Shown: piece after piece, positions 1 to 12,343 of the stretch | Position numbering within the stretch: position 1 is the stretch's first letter | Layout: every line of letters starts with the position of its first letter | Assembly: GCA_029718625.1 (NCBI GenBank) | Contig: CM056377.1 | Span: 111,400,407 to 111,464,406 of the forward strand | DNA length: 64,000 nt | Source of the DNA: Synaphobranchus kaupii | Lineage: Eukaryota > Chordata > Actinopteri > Anguilliformes > Synaphobranchidae | Reading direction: 5' to 3' | The notes under the pieces: model-generated | Seen by the model: the letters and a program-made list of their open reading frames with translations, nothing else | The model's database searches: none | Told to the model about the DNA's origin: nothing | Program-made: the position numbers and the translations under genes

Positions 1-330
1 GGTTAGAGGTCCTCGTTTCATCGCTATCGAGAGACCCCCGCTGGTCGATCGGGTGCCCGTGGACTGCCTGCTGAAGTAGCGTACAAAAGCTCTTCCTCCG
101 ACTCCGCTCTCTGCGTGCTTGGCTATAGTCTGTGGTGTGAAAAAGAAGCAGCTGGTGACACCACATGTTTTGTAGGAGAGCCGTGGTTGTCTCCACTCAA
201 ATCAGCAGTGGGGTTCGCGCATGAATGTCGCTTTGGGTGCAAAGTTGGCCATTCTAAATTAGGGTGGGAATTGGACACGCTCAGCTCAACAATGGGTGCC
301 AAATTTATATAAAAGAAAATTGATGTCTAA
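1..330. repeat. SINE-like dispersed repeat, copy 1
   Basis: This stretch is related to a second copy at 16385-16600. Both carry GAGCCGTGGTTGT or GAACCGTGGTTGT, then a TTCGYGCATG block, a TGGGTGCA block and GGTGGGAAWTGG in the same order. It is CpG-rich compared with the AT-rich DNA after it. The family could be a SINE or the end of a longer element; no A/B boxes were confirmed. The short frames in it look like repeat sequence, not genes. Confidence 0.55.
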
Positions 331-983
331 TTTATCACCAATAAAAATACACTTGTTTTCCTCTTGTAAGTTCAACTTTGAGGTGATTGAGATGCATTGG
401 AATTTTACTTGGCGATATGGAAACTGCAAGATGATACCAGGTACAAATGCAGTTTAGAGATAAAATATTTGTGTTTTTGGACCAGTTTGCTAACTTTTCA
501 TGGAATGAATTGAGGAAGTATATAAATTGTAGATATTAAAAATATGGATATACTGAAGCAGTTTGATCTTGTAAATCCTGTATAAAAATAGACAGACATA
601 TACAAGATATACAGATGTGAGTATATCCATCAATTTTTAAAAAAAAAATCAAATTCCAGTAAGCCTTCCTATACAACACATATGTCATGATTCAAGGTCC
701 TACACGGCAAGCCTATAACAGGTCCAAGTTAACATTCTGCTCACATATTCTGTTCACTTCTCATTATTTTAGCCCTTGCTATAATACGTTTTCCAATAGA
801 CAGGTGCTGGTTGTACTTAGAGATTTATAACATGCTGCTCAACAGACAAGACAGCCATGCATCTTAGGTCCTGTTTGTTTAAGAATTCTAGCCCTGAGGG
901 AGCAAAATAACTTTCCATAGCATTGTTTTGCATGAACAATTACATAAAGTAATTGAAATACAGTTGCATTTTAAACATTTATG
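331..983. other. AT-rich intergenic DNA
   Basis: No conserved frame, RNA gene or repeat boundary was recognised here. A short poly-A tract occurs near 640. Confidence 0.5.
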
Positions 984-1527
984 AAAGTCATCACTCTGCT
1001 GAGAGATATGCAGTAGATATGGATGGATCACTTTAAGGGTTATTTTTCCCAGAGTTCACTAGGAAAATAAGTCAGGAGAAACAACCTTTAAAGTGATCCA
1101 TATCTACTGCATATCTGCCAGATCCCTCAGACCCTTGATACTTACAGCCATCTATCCAACCATGTGTTCCATACTGTTGTAATTTACAGCTTAATCTAGT
1201 CAGAGATGTTATATTATTGCTTGTAAGAGTGCATGCCTAAACATAATATATCAAGTGTCTTTTGATGTTGTGATGTTGGTCACAGACATCAGGAAGTCAT
1301 GGCATGCAAAACATATGCAACAAAATATTAAATATGATGATTTGAAGTTTGTTAAATTGTCCAATTACTTTTTGTCCCCTAAAATGGGGGGACTATGTAT
1401 AAAAAGGGCTACAATTGTTACACAGTTCACCCGGTATGGATTTAAAACCCCTCAAATTAAAGCTGAAATTCTGCACTTTAACGTCACTGTTCCATTTAAA
1501 ATCCAATGTGCTGGAGTACAGAGGATT
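984..1527. mobile_element. Truncated Tc1/mariner-type non-autonomous element, copy A
   Basis: The copy contains the hairpin core (GGATCACTTTAAGGGTT matched by its inverse, about 1015-1105) found again at 29289-29390 and 31683-31790. It is followed by the same spacer text (TTGATGTTG, TCACAGACATCAGGAAGTCA) and then by a CCCCTAAAATGGGG / TCAAATTAAAGCTGAAA terminal region shared with the copy at 31649-32348. The left end and extreme right terminus are missing. It encodes no transposase. Confidence 0.75.
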
Positions 1528-1655
1528 TGATCATTTGTTCACTTTTGCCATCATGATATGAAGACTGACAGTCATAATCATGAATCTTTAAAGTATCCAG
1601 TTTGAAAAGTACATACCTTTCTCTTTCTTTTGTGACTGCCTCAGGGGTGGGGGTA

Positions 1656-1696
1656 TGTGTTGAGTATGTGTGTGTGTGTGTGCCTGTGCGTGTATG

Positions 1697-1754
<58 letters not shown>

Positions 1755-1778
1755 CGTGTGTGTGTGTGTGTGTGTGGG
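1656..1778. repeat. (TG)n microsatellite with CG-interrupted segment
   Basis: Long alternating TG run interrupted by a short GCGCGCGCG segment near 1746, ending in a G run near 1776. Alternating purine-pyrimidine tracts of this kind can adopt Z-DNA. The Cys-Val frames over it are artefacts. Confidence 0.95.
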
Positions 1779-2311
1779 GGGGGTTTGGGTCTTTAATCCC
1801 AGGATAATTCCAGATATCACTCTTGAATTCCTGTCAGCTTGCATGCCACAGACCTACCCAGCACTCTAACACATTTAGGTAGTGTGTATAATGATAATGG
1901 GTATACATGTGCTTCATTCATCTGGCCATGTGATTACTATGGCATTAAAAAAATATTTAAAATGTTATATTCAATCAGTAAATCTTCAGGCATGTGCAGT
2001 ATGGTTATCTATCACACTTTTCACAAGCAATGCAGACAGAAGCCCTAAGATTTAGCCTGTTAATACAGTAACTGAGCACAGCTACAAGCTATCTATCAGT
2101 CTGTATATGAATACTGGTACTGCTCAATATGGAGCAGGGAACAAAATGGTTGAATGTACCAATCATTCATAAATACAGGTAAGTGCCATACAATTTATAT
2201 TTACTTACCAGTAATAAACTACAATTATGTTTTTAGAGCACATGGCATACATGCATCACAGCACCATAACATAAAAATCACATTCATGTTCCCAGTGCAA
2301 ACAGCCATTGT
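1779..2311. other. Intergenic DNA without recognised features
   Basis: No gene or clear repeat seen. The last 12 bases (AACAGCCATTGT, 2300-2311) are the left copy of the target duplication of the following element. Confidence 0.5.
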
Positions 2312-2682
2312 TAGGGGTTGGTGGGGGAAGGACCCAAACGTAGGCAGGAGTACAAAAAAAATACCGAAGTTTAATTAAGGGCAAGGCAGCAATCCGTGGT
2401 AACAGGCTGGGTCAAAAACCGGGGAGACAGGGCAACGGTACAAAGACAGAGTCCAAAGAGTGGTCACAGAACAGGCAAGGGTCAGAACCGGGAAGGCAGA
2501 GCAAAAGCACAAAAACAGAATCCAAAAACAGGGTCGCGAGAACACAGGCAGGGGTCAAAACCGGGGAGGCATAAGAGGAACAAAAATAAAACAAAACGAA
2601 GAATAGACAACAAAAAATAAACAACAACAGGGGAAGGATGAGGGATAACAAAAACTTAGAAACAGATAATACGGAATAAACA

Positions 2683-5673
2683 GGATACTCGGGTGGATAC
2701 TCGGGCGGATACTCGGAGGATACTCGGGCAGATACTCGGGAGGATACTCAGGCAGATACTCGGAGGATACTCGGGCGGATACTTGGAGGATACTCGGGCG
2801 GATACTCGGAGGATACTCGGGCAGATACTCGGAGGATACTCGGAGGATACTTGGGAAGATACTCGGGCAGATACTCAGGCGGATACTCGGGCAGATACTC
2901 GGGCGGATACTCGGGCGGATACTCGGGCAGATACTCGGAGGATACTCGGGCGGATACTCGGGCGGATACTCGGAGGATACTCGGGCGGATACTCGGGCAG
3001 ATACTCAGAGGATACTCGGGCAGATACTCGGGCAGATACTCAGGCGGATACTCGGGCAGATACTCGGGCAGATACTCGGGCGGATACTCAGGCGGATACT
3101 CGGGCAGATACTCGGGCAGATACTCTGAGGATACTCGGGCGGATACTCGGGCAGATACTCGGAGGATACTCGGGCGGATACTCGGAGGATACTTGGGTGG
3201 ATACTCGGGGAGATACTCAGGCGGATACTCGGGCAGATACTCGGGCAGATACTCGGAGGATACTCGGGCAGATACTCGGAGGATATTCGGGCGGATACTC
3301 GGGCGGATACTCGGAGGATACTCGGGCGGATACTCGGAGGATACTCGGGCAGATACTCGGGCGGATACTCGGAGGATACTCGGGCGGATACTCGGGCAGA
3401 TACTCGGAGGATACTCGGGCGGATACTCGGGCAGATACTCGGAGGATACTCGGGCAGATACTCGGGCGGATACTCGGGCGGATACTCGGAGGATACTCGG
3501 GCAGATACTCGGAGGATACTCGGGCGGATACTCAGGCAGATACTGGGGTGGATACTCTGAGAATACTCGGAGGATACTCGGGCGGATACTCGGGCGGATA
3601 CTCAGGCAGATACTCGGAGGATACTCGGGCAGATACTCGGGCGGATACTCGGAGGATACTCGGGCAGATACTCGGAGGATACTCGGGCAGATACTTGGAG
3701 GATACTCGGAGGATACTCGGGCGGATACTCGGGCAGATACTTGGGCGGATACTCGGAGGATACTCGGGCGGATACTCGGGCAGATACTCTGAGGATACTC
3801 GGAGGATACTCGGGCGGATACTCGGAGGATACTCAGGCAGATACTCCAGCAGATACTCTGAGGATACTCGGGCAGATACTCGGGCGGATACTCGGGCAGA
3901 TACTTGGGCAGATACTCGGGCGGATACTCGGGCAGATACTCAGGCAGATACTCTGAGGATACTCGGAGGATACTCGGGCAGATACTTGGGTGGATACTCG
4001 GGGGATATTCGGGCGGATACTCGGGCAGATACTCGGAGGATACTCGGGCAGATATTCCAGCAGATACTCTGAGGATACTCGGGCAGATACTCGGGCGGAT
4101 ACTCGGGCAGATACTCTGAGGATACTCGGGCAGATACTCGGGCGGATACTCGGGCAGATACTCGGAGGATACTCGGGCAGATACTCGGGCGGATACTCGG
4201 GCGGATACTCGGAGGATACTCGGGCGGATACTCAGGCAGATACTCAGGCGGATACTCAGGCGGATACTCGGAGGATACTTGGAGGATACTCGGGCGGATA
4301 CTCGGGCGGATACTCGGGCGGATACTCGGAGGATACTCGGGCGGATACTCGGGCAGATACTCGGAGGATACTCAGGCGGATACTCGGGCAGATACTCGGA
4401 GGATACTCGGGCAGATACTCGGGCGGATACTCGGGCAGATACTCGGGCGGATACTCGGAGGATACTCGGGCGGATACTCGGGCAGATACTCTGAGGATAC
4501 TCGGGCGGATACTCGGAGGATACTCAGAGGATACTCGGGCGGATACTCGTGCAGATACTCTGAGGATACTCGGAGGATACTCGGGCGAATACTCAGGCAG
4601 ATACTCGGGCAGATACTCGGGCGGATACTCGGGCAGATACTCGGGCGGATACTCGGAGGATACTCGGGCGGATACTCGGGCAGATACTCTGAGGATACTC
4701 GGAGGATACTCGGGCGGATACTCGGGCAGATACTTGGGCAGATACTCGGGCGGATACTCGGAGGATACTCGGGCAGATACTCGGAGGAGACTCGGGCGGA
4801 TACTCAGGCAGATACTCGGGCGGATACTCGGGCGGATACTCGGGCAGATACTCGGGCGGATACTCGGAGGATACTCGGGCGGATACTCGGGCAGATACTC
4901 TGAGGATACTCGGGCAGATACTCGGGCGGATACTCGGGCGGATACTCAGGCAGATACTCGGGCAGATACTCGGAGGATACTCGGAGGATACTCGGGCGGA
5001 TACTCGGGCAGATACTTGGGCAGATACTCGGGCGGATACTCGGAGGATACTCGGGCAGATACTCGGAGGAGACTCGGGCGGATACTCAGGCAGATACTCG
5101 GGCGGATACTCGGGCAGATACTCGGAGGATACTCAGAGGATACTCGGGCGGATACTCGGGCAGATACTCTGAGGATACTCGGAGGATACTCGGAGGATAC
5201 TCGGGCGGATACTCAGGCAGATACTCAGAGGATACTCAGGCGGATACTCGGGCAGATACTCGGAGGATACTCGGGCAGATACTCGGGCGGATACTCGGGC
5301 AGATACTCGGGCGGATACTCGGAGGATACTCGGGCGGATACTCGGGCAGATACTCTGAGGATACTCGGGCGGATACTCGGAGGATACTCAGAGGATACTC
5401 GGGCGGATACTCGTGCAGATACTCTGAGGATACTCAGGCGGATACTCGGGCAGATACTCGGAGGATACTCGGGCAGATACTCGGGCGGATACTCGGGCAG
5501 ATACTCGGGCGGATACTCGGAGGATACTCGGGCGGATACTCGGGCAGATACTCTGAGGATACTCGGGCGGATACTCGGGCAGATACTCAGGCGGATACTC
5601 TGAGGATACTCGGGTGGATACTCGGGCAGATACTCGGGCAGATACTCGGGTGGATACTCGGGCAGATACTCGG
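2683..5673. repeat. 3-kb minisatellite of 11/12-bp units
   Basis: About 3.0 kb of head-to-tail units: GATACTCGGGCG and GATACTCGGGCA (12 bp) mixed with GATACTCGGAG (11 bp) and rarer variants (TTGGG, CAGGC, CTGAG). That is roughly 250 units. The unit contains no stop codon in any forward frame, so open frames over 450 codons appear (for example 2693-4072 and 3990-5603), reading RILGQ, GYSG and DTRAD peptides. These are by-products of the repeat and not genes: mixing 11- and 12-bp units shifts frame constantly. The array lies inside the 2312-6396 element. Confidence 0.97.
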
Positions 5674-6035
5674 AAAACCAGAACACAACACAGAAGCAAA
5701 AATCTTGTGAGGAACTCGCAAAGACAGACTGAAATAACAGGGTTTAAATACACAGGGAGAATATTACACAAAAGGAATCAGGTGTGAAGAGGAGTGGAAA
5801 TGGGAGAGTACACAGGTGAACACAATAGGAAACAATAATACCATAATGAGGGGGAACGTAAGACACAGACTGGACCTGAACCAAATACATAGAGACAACA
5901 TGACTCCAATAAGACAAGTGCATACAAGGAATAGGAAAGCGGAAACGAGAGTCAGCTGTAGTTAAGAAGAACCAAAGAAAGATAATTACTGATAGAACAG
6001 GCAGAAAGAGAGACAGCTGCAGTGAGGAAAGAAGA

Positions 6036-6200
6036 TGAAGTTAGTAAGTTAGTAGATTAGTAGAAAACCCTGATTCTATGGCGTTAGTAGATTAATAGAT
6101 TAGTATATATACAAGTTAGTCATTAGTAGATTAGTAGACCCTAATTCTAAGATGTTAGTAGTGGTTAGTTAATTAGTATTATATACAATTAAGTAATTAG
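6036..6200. repeat. Degenerate TTAGTAGAT-type tandem repeat
   Basis: Repeated TTAGTAGATTAGTAG blocks with two longer similar halves, each pairing a TTAGTAGA run with an ACCCTRATTCTA segment. It is internal to the 2312-6396 element. Confidence 0.6.
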
Positions 6201-6408
6201 TAATGAAGGAAGCACGTGACAGAAGAAATACAGAGAAAAACCGAAATCACCAAAGGCTCCCGAATAGTGTGACGATGACAGGGAGTGACAGTAATACAAA
6301 ACATGGAACAGTGAAAGCACAAAATAATCATAATAAATAAATATGGAAAAAATGAGAAACATAAATGAAACAAACTAAAACAGAATGCAGAAACCTAACA
6401 GCCATTGT

Positions 6409-8540
6409 GATTCCTCCAGAGAAGGGTGTGCAAATAAGATCAGTACAATAAGAAAAACACCAGTGGTGGAGAACCTGGTTGAACTTATGGCAGTACAAAG
6501 GCAGTGAGGTTGTTGGGAAATCATTGCCATCTTTAATGATATTTAATCAAACTTAAGGTGCAGAAAAAAACACATATTAAATAGCACAAACTAATAGCCT
6601 ATGACCTAAGCTGACACATTAATAAGGCATAACTATGTTTTCTTCACGTTTTGATATGTTTTCAACTTTAGAATTGGTATACTGTCTATTTCATGTGTAC
6701 AAAACAACGTGAGGAAGTACATTTAATAAGAAAGTGCACCCTGCTAACTGAAACTATCCATAACTGCGTGAATGTCGTATGTCCTATAGCATTCCTGGCC
6801 ACATTCCGTACTGGCACTGTCAGGATTAAATTATAGATCATGGGAGCATCACTACACCAAGGACAAGAGCTTAAGCGGGATGCACCACTCAGAGAACAGT
6901 GGCAGTGCTTTTAATTTAGGGCTCAGCTGCATTCTTAAATTGTCTGGGCTTCCCCATAATTCTTCCAAAACATTGAAACTCCCAGTTGTAATCACAGCAA
7001 GTTCTTCGAGTGGCTTGAATAATGCATTGAGAATCTGTTGTTTGTTTTTCATAATTAATTTTGGGACAGGAATATGAGATCACTGAAAACTTACATTTTG
7101 AGAATGATTTGCATTGCCAATTTTAGCTAAAAAAGTTACATTTTTAGATGTGGTTTATTTTCCAGGGATGTCTATCCCTGTTCCAGTTTTCCATTGTATT
7201 TATTAATTAGGTTTAATTGGCCATACCTAAGCTGCCAATTCACATCAAGAAGCATGAGAGAGAACATGAATGCATTCAAGGGAAGCCCAATTAATGTAGC
7301 AATGAAAGAAAGCTTGCTATTCACTTTCAGAACCTCAATCATGGTGCTTTCTTGTTAACCATCTGGCCCCAATTACACTGGAGTTTTAGGTGGCATAATG
7401 TTGAACATTAAGGTTTCAAAGAGTTCACAGAGTAATGTTGGCATGAAAAGAAAAAGATAGAACCATTCTTTCTCAAACAGCATGAGCCCTATATGGTCTT
7501 CTGTTGAATTGGCATTGGATAATTGCCCATAGTGTCACTTAGGGAGGGAGATAATCAGTTGTTGGCCATAACTATATCTCAAGTCATTGCCTCCAATGAT
7601 CAGCCAGGCGCCCACAACCTGCTTTCTCAAGGTACAAATTAAGTGTCTTCCTCTGACTTACAGTGGTATGGAAATGTTTGGGCAGTTATTTTCTATCTAT
7701 CTTTGGTCGTTGTGGCCAAAGTGTTAAAAAATGTCTTTCATCAGTCCACAGCATTTTGTTCCAAAACATCAATGGCTTATGTACATGTTGTGTTGCGTAC
7801 TTCAGACATTGACTTGTGATGAGATCACAGGTTTCTCAGTAACCTTTTCTGCATGTCAACACGTTAAAAGTGATGCAACCAGTGACTACAAATATTTGCC
7901 ATGGACATTAATTGCTGTTTTCAATAACCCTGATATAATGGAAAAGGAAAATCAGTGCTCATTTACAAAAATCTTTTTTTTTATTTTAAAAGAAGGTTTT
8001 TGCACATTCTGTTTTCCTTCTCCTGCTTTGAAACACCAGCCCCACCCTGAAGTATCGCAATGTCACGGCCAAACGTTGCCATTAACAAAAAAATAAAGTT
8101 ACGATCTATCAATTTCAAACAGACGATAGGAATGATCATTGTCAAGCAGCTGCTCCTTCTTTCTTAATTTGTTGTATCCTATCTGTCTTAACTTTATTGT
8201 TCAGATGGACTCACGTTAAAAAATTAAGTCTGATCAAACAGTGACAGTTGACGATGGTGCACTCATTTATAACATATCTTAATAGAGCTAGACAATAAAG
8301 TTGTATGCCAGCTGCATTTTGTATAGTTTTACATTGATGATCAAGTACACCATATTGATTGCAATATCCTACCAAGGTGATGCACTTTTTGTCCCATGTA
8401 CCACTTAAGCCCACTTGCAACTTTGGAGTAAAATGTTTAAAATTGTGCTGTGCAATGTTTTTGCCAATAAATCTGCTTGTTATCTGTATGTTAGTTGTTA
8501 TTGTAAGCCGATCAGATTTGCCAATATTGAATTAGAAATC
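6409..8540. other. Intergenic DNA, no gene recognised
   Basis: Only short frames on both strands (for example 6852-7052 minus and 7731-8096 plus), without a family I recognise. No splice-bounded exon could be supported. Confidence 0.45.
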
Positions 8541-8652
8541 CACATCCCTCATGGAAATGTAATATACTGCAGTATATTTTAAATATATTGTGATGATAAT
8601 TTTGATATATTTACAATATACTGAAGTATATTCTTTTTCCATAAGGGATGTG
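8541..8652. mobile_element. 112-bp palindromic MITE
   Basis: Ends are inverted: CACATCCCTCATGGAAA on the left and TTTCCATAAGGGATGTG-like sequence on the right. Further complementary AATATACTGMAGTATATT blocks lie inside, so most of it folds into one hairpin. No coding capacity. Confidence 0.7.
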
Positions 8653-9018
8653 CCTGGTGACCACAGAAGTCAGAAAAAATTATTATTATTATTATTTTTT
8701 TCACATATTTTCACTCATTTATATGGTAAGTACTCAGTATTAGTCTAAAAGTATGAGACTAATGTTTTGATCGAGGCATATGGTTAAAGGTTATTTGAAC
8801 AATAGATATAGTTCATTTTGAAATCAAAATATGAGTTTTAGCTAGCTAGCGAATGACCACATGGTGCTGTCAATATAGTAGCCGTATTATGTAGTTCATT
8901 GCAAAGGTATGATAACCATGCATATTTTACATTTTCGAATGCAGTTTATATCATTATACTATTTATTTGACAATATACTTTTATGTTCATTTTATCTTTT
9001 TTTAAAATAAGCTTTTTG

Positions 9019-9249
9019 TCAGGTGGGCTTAATAGGGACATTAGCGAAAATACCACATAGCCTGAGATGGATATAAACTTGAATAATTAATTATGTCTTT
9101 ACGTTATCAATTATTGTTTTTCATGGCTTCTTAGGACACAATGTATATATACATCCCATATCATTATTTTATAAACGTATTATTTGTACAATTTGATATT
9201 CAGTGTTTTTACTAATAAATCACTGCTGTTCCTATTAAGCCCACTTGAC
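9019..9249. mobile_element. MITE with AAGTGGGCTTAATAGG termini
   Basis: AGGTGGGCTTAATAGGGAC at 9021 is inverted at 9229-9247 (GTTCCTATTAAGCCCACTT). The 190-bp AT-rich interior lacks a gene. Superfamily not determined. Confidence 0.65.
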
Positions 9250-9257
9250 TCTATTGA

Positions 9258-9403
9258 GTGTTCCAGGTGAAAATGACCCTCTTTGCAATCTTGACCTCAT
9301 CTGTTTGATATTTAACACCTATAATCTAGCAATGACCAATACCAATATCAGAAAGCTCTGAGAGATCAAGATTACAAAGGTGGTAATATTCACCCGGAAT
9401 CAC
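9258..9403. repeat. 146-bp imperfect inverted repeat
   Basis: GTGTTCCAGGTGAAAATGACC with CTTTGCAATCTTGACCTC on the left pairs with an inverted, diverged copy (GAGATCAAGATTACAAAGG ... CACCCGGAATCAC) on the right, giving arms of about 42 bp. It sits 8 bp after the preceding MITE. It may be a separate MITE or part of a nested pair. Confidence 0.6.
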
Positions 9404-12234
9404 TATTTCAATAAAGAATTCTTCCCTTTTGAACCAAGAAAAACTGTACAATGTATACAGTGAATTACAGCAGCATGTTAGTCTCTGTACTCCTTTTTTA
9501 ATTTTTACAATTTACAGTAAATTAAGCATGCTGACAGAGAGTCTTTTTACATCAGTGATGTTGCGCAAACTCACCTTGTGGAATGCAGTGTGAAAAGGAG
9601 CAGCACCTTGAAATCAAACGTTTCAGAGCACGTCCTTGTATTTGTCTGTGCTCTCCTGAATTGATACTGAAGGTCACAGCAACGAGTGCTCCTGGTGAAT
9701 ATGTGAATCCAAAACAAGGGAAGGAGGGGGGGGGGGGTCTATTAGTCAAAAAAAGCTATTCGTTTTCAATCATGAATATATGAATAGACAGCTTCCTCCG
9801 TATTTAATGGTTAGAAATCATTTCTACTTTGCCTGCGACTTTGCTGTACCTCAATAAGTACTATGCAATGGCTTTTGAAGATGATATACATGGTAAGTGT
9901 ATGTCTAAAGATTAAGCAAAAATAGAGAAAATCCTCACAGCGAGGTGTCTCAGACACACCTCCCTCTGCATATTTAGATTTTTTTCTGTCCCCCTATGAT
10001 GGATTTTTTTCCACCCTCGTGGGTCAAATCCACAGGCCACATCAGAATCGGGATGTAATGTACTGAAGGAAACGGGCAGACTCTCCACACTTTCTTGTTG
10101 GCATCCCGTGAATTGTGAAGGCACACCAGCTGTTCTCTGCAAAAGAACCTCCCGCGTGAGAAGACATGCGGGGCAGATCGCAACGAAGCATGATTTATCC
10201 GCAGTAATGTTCTCCCTCAATAGGCAATCTACTCCAACTATTACCCCGTCTCGTTCAGGGGAAGAAGGCACGGGGACAGCAATCACGACAGGAATGCAAA
10301 TTCAATTCTACTGGTGTCATCAGCTGTTGATTGAAGGCCATCTTTAAGACCCACTGGACTGTTAGTCCTCACTATTGGGACAGTTGGTTGATTTTAATCG
10401 ACCAATCACTCTGGCCGAGGTCTTTTTGCTTGACTTTTTTTTTTTTTTTTTTAAACACATTTTCGAAAGGAAGAAGAATGTGTAGTGAAACTACGTATTC
10501 TGGCTACATACATACCTGCGTAATTAACACCAGGTTTAGAAATTTGATTCTTGAACAAATGACTGAGCTCCACCTAAATGTCCTTTGTGTAGCAGTAGTT
10601 TTCTCAGAATTTTAAAAAATCTTACAGTTTAATCTGTCATTTTTCAGGAAAGCCACTGAATCTTGCTTGGCAGCTTATAATTAAGATGTAATAGTGGAAA
10701 TGTAAAGTTGTACGATATTATAAAACATTAATCTGTTAATCCATGCATTGCAAGTCCTGACTCCCCAAGGGATAACACATATCATGGCACCGTTTATTTA
10801 AATTATTTTATTTGTCCTTGAGGGTGAACCAGATGGATCTGTCATAAGTAATGAAAAATAGATTTTGTGTGCTGTATTAATGTTTAATTCTGCACTTGCC
10901 AGAATCATAGATGACATAGGCCTACCTATTTTCAGGGGCTTTACGAATCGCATTGCTAAATTAAATGAAATGAAATGGGAACTAACAACAGTTTGGCTGC
11001 TACCTAGAATTATTTTTTATAAAAAAATCTGTGGTCTTCATGAGAAAGTATTGATGGGTGTGGGTGGGAACCATTGGCACCTTGTTTGTGGAATTATTCT
11101 GCACTGAAATATTTCTGTTTCCTTAGCAATTTTCATATTTGCATGATAAGCACTGTTGAAGTCAGTCACTGTCTGCCTGTCACGCAGTAGCACCGTAAAG
11201 ATGACTTAAAGCAGCATGTAATGTAAATGCATACATCTTGATTTGTTTCCGTGTAAAATGCCTTGAAATATTGTCAGTGCCAGTCCACTGCTCCCATGTT
11301 GTGCAACCAGTTAAAAACCACGGGCTAACGTTGCTATTAATTGGAGGCTGCATGGTTAAAAATTGTTTGTGTAAAAAATAATAGTGAAAATTACTTTCTG
11401 AGTTACTAGCAAGCAATAGGCTAAAGCAAAGGACAAACAGCGGGTGCATTTTTCCAAACATGCACTATGCTGCAGTCTTCAGAAAAGGCCGTACTTGCAG
11501 TTTTTGTTTGTGTAAAAGGTAGTAAAATTGACTGTTCAACCAAAGGGCAATGCTGGCTGTTGTCTTCTTGCCAAAGGAAAAGAAATGTGCCCATGCCATC
11601 ACGTCATTAACTGAATACAGAGCTTTATTTGTACTTGTATATCACTAAGTAATCCATACAATAGTGTAATCTCAAAAAAGGAAATTCACCAAGAGGAGAA
11701 CACAAAAAGGAGAACACAAACAAATCCTGATTTTGTGCGGAAATTGCATGGCTAGGTACATTTATTTGGAAGTAAAAGGACGGCTGTAGCCTGTAATTGA
11801 AACAGTGGGGCTGAAACAGGAACACAGAAAGGCAGGAGAGGAGGGAAGAACAGATTCATATTCAAAAGACAGCATGCTGAGGCAGTATCCACTGCAGGAC
11901 TTGTCATTTGAATAGCGCATTTGGAGGCACGGCAATCAGGTTGGGGTGGGGGGGGTAATAGAGAAGGCAGGGAGGTGGATTGCCCTTTGTGAAATAGTTA
12001 CTTATGACAGATGGAATTACAGTCGCTGAACTGTAAACTAGAAATCATCAATGCACAGTAGGGTTCTATCACAAAAGATTGCTGTAAACAACCAAGCACT
12101 GTGAAAAAGTGAACAGACATGCACAGATTCATAATTATGAAACAATGGGCATTGACCCATGGTTCGCATATGGTACAACAGTGAAGTCACTATGCCTGTA
12201 CCTATGCACCTCTTTCTCTTTGTGTACAAAAGGA
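9404..12234. other. Intergenic DNA, no gene recognised
   Basis: Short frames at 9912-10286 (minus) and 10865-11107 (plus) show no recognisable domain and no convincing exon borders. Poly-G (about 9726-9737) and poly-T (about 10436-10452) tracts occur. Confidence 0.4.
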
Positions 12235-12260
12235 GGGGGGGGGGGGGGGGGGGGGGGGGG
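12235..12260 (+). repeat. 26-nt poly-G tract
   Basis: Uninterrupted G run, a strong G-quadruplex candidate. It ends 84 bp before the ATG of the orphan frame at 12344. The poly-proline minus-strand frame across it is an artefact. Confidence 0.9.
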
Positions 12261-12343
12261 TATATGAACTATAACTAACTGAACCACACTCCCCCTCCCT
12301 CCCCCGAACACACACATAACGTTTGTTTACTTACTACTGTAAA

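Larger units (their letters stand above)
2312..6396. mobile_element. 4.1-kb non-autonomous DNA transposon carrying a giant minisatellite
   Basis: The insertion is bracketed by the direct repeat AACAGCCATTGT at 2300-2311 and 6397-6408. The element starts TAGGGGTTGG and ends AAACCTA, so the termini are weakly inverted (TTAGG/CCTAA); because edge bases are shared, the true target duplication is 9-12 bp. Outside the array the interior is purine-rich, with phrases such as GGGTCAAAACCGGGGA repeated imperfectly at 2410-2570, and a degenerate TTAGTAGAT block at 6036-6200. No transposase remains. A 9-11 bp duplication would suit a Mutator-like element, but I see no long terminal repeats, so superfamily assignment is open. 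Confidence 0.75.

Noticed and set aside
1602..1869. Cys-Val and Thr-His frames
   Set aside because: Translations of the (TG)n microsatellite; the same applies at 15957-16324.
2693..5603. Very long open frames (over 450 and over 530 codons)
   Set aside because: They arise only because the 11/12-bp minisatellite unit lacks stops in every frame; mixed unit lengths shift frame and there is no domain or splice signal.
2683..5673. CRISPR-like array of short repeats
   Set aside because: Units are contiguous without unique spacers, and the window is a vertebrate genome with intron-bearing genes.
10108..10347. Overlapping frames on both strands near 9912-10347
   Set aside because: No recognisable family, exon borders or codon pattern favouring one strand.
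12135..12317. Minus-strand frame with a poly-proline run
   Set aside because: Produced by the 26-nt poly-G tract; no conserved flanks.
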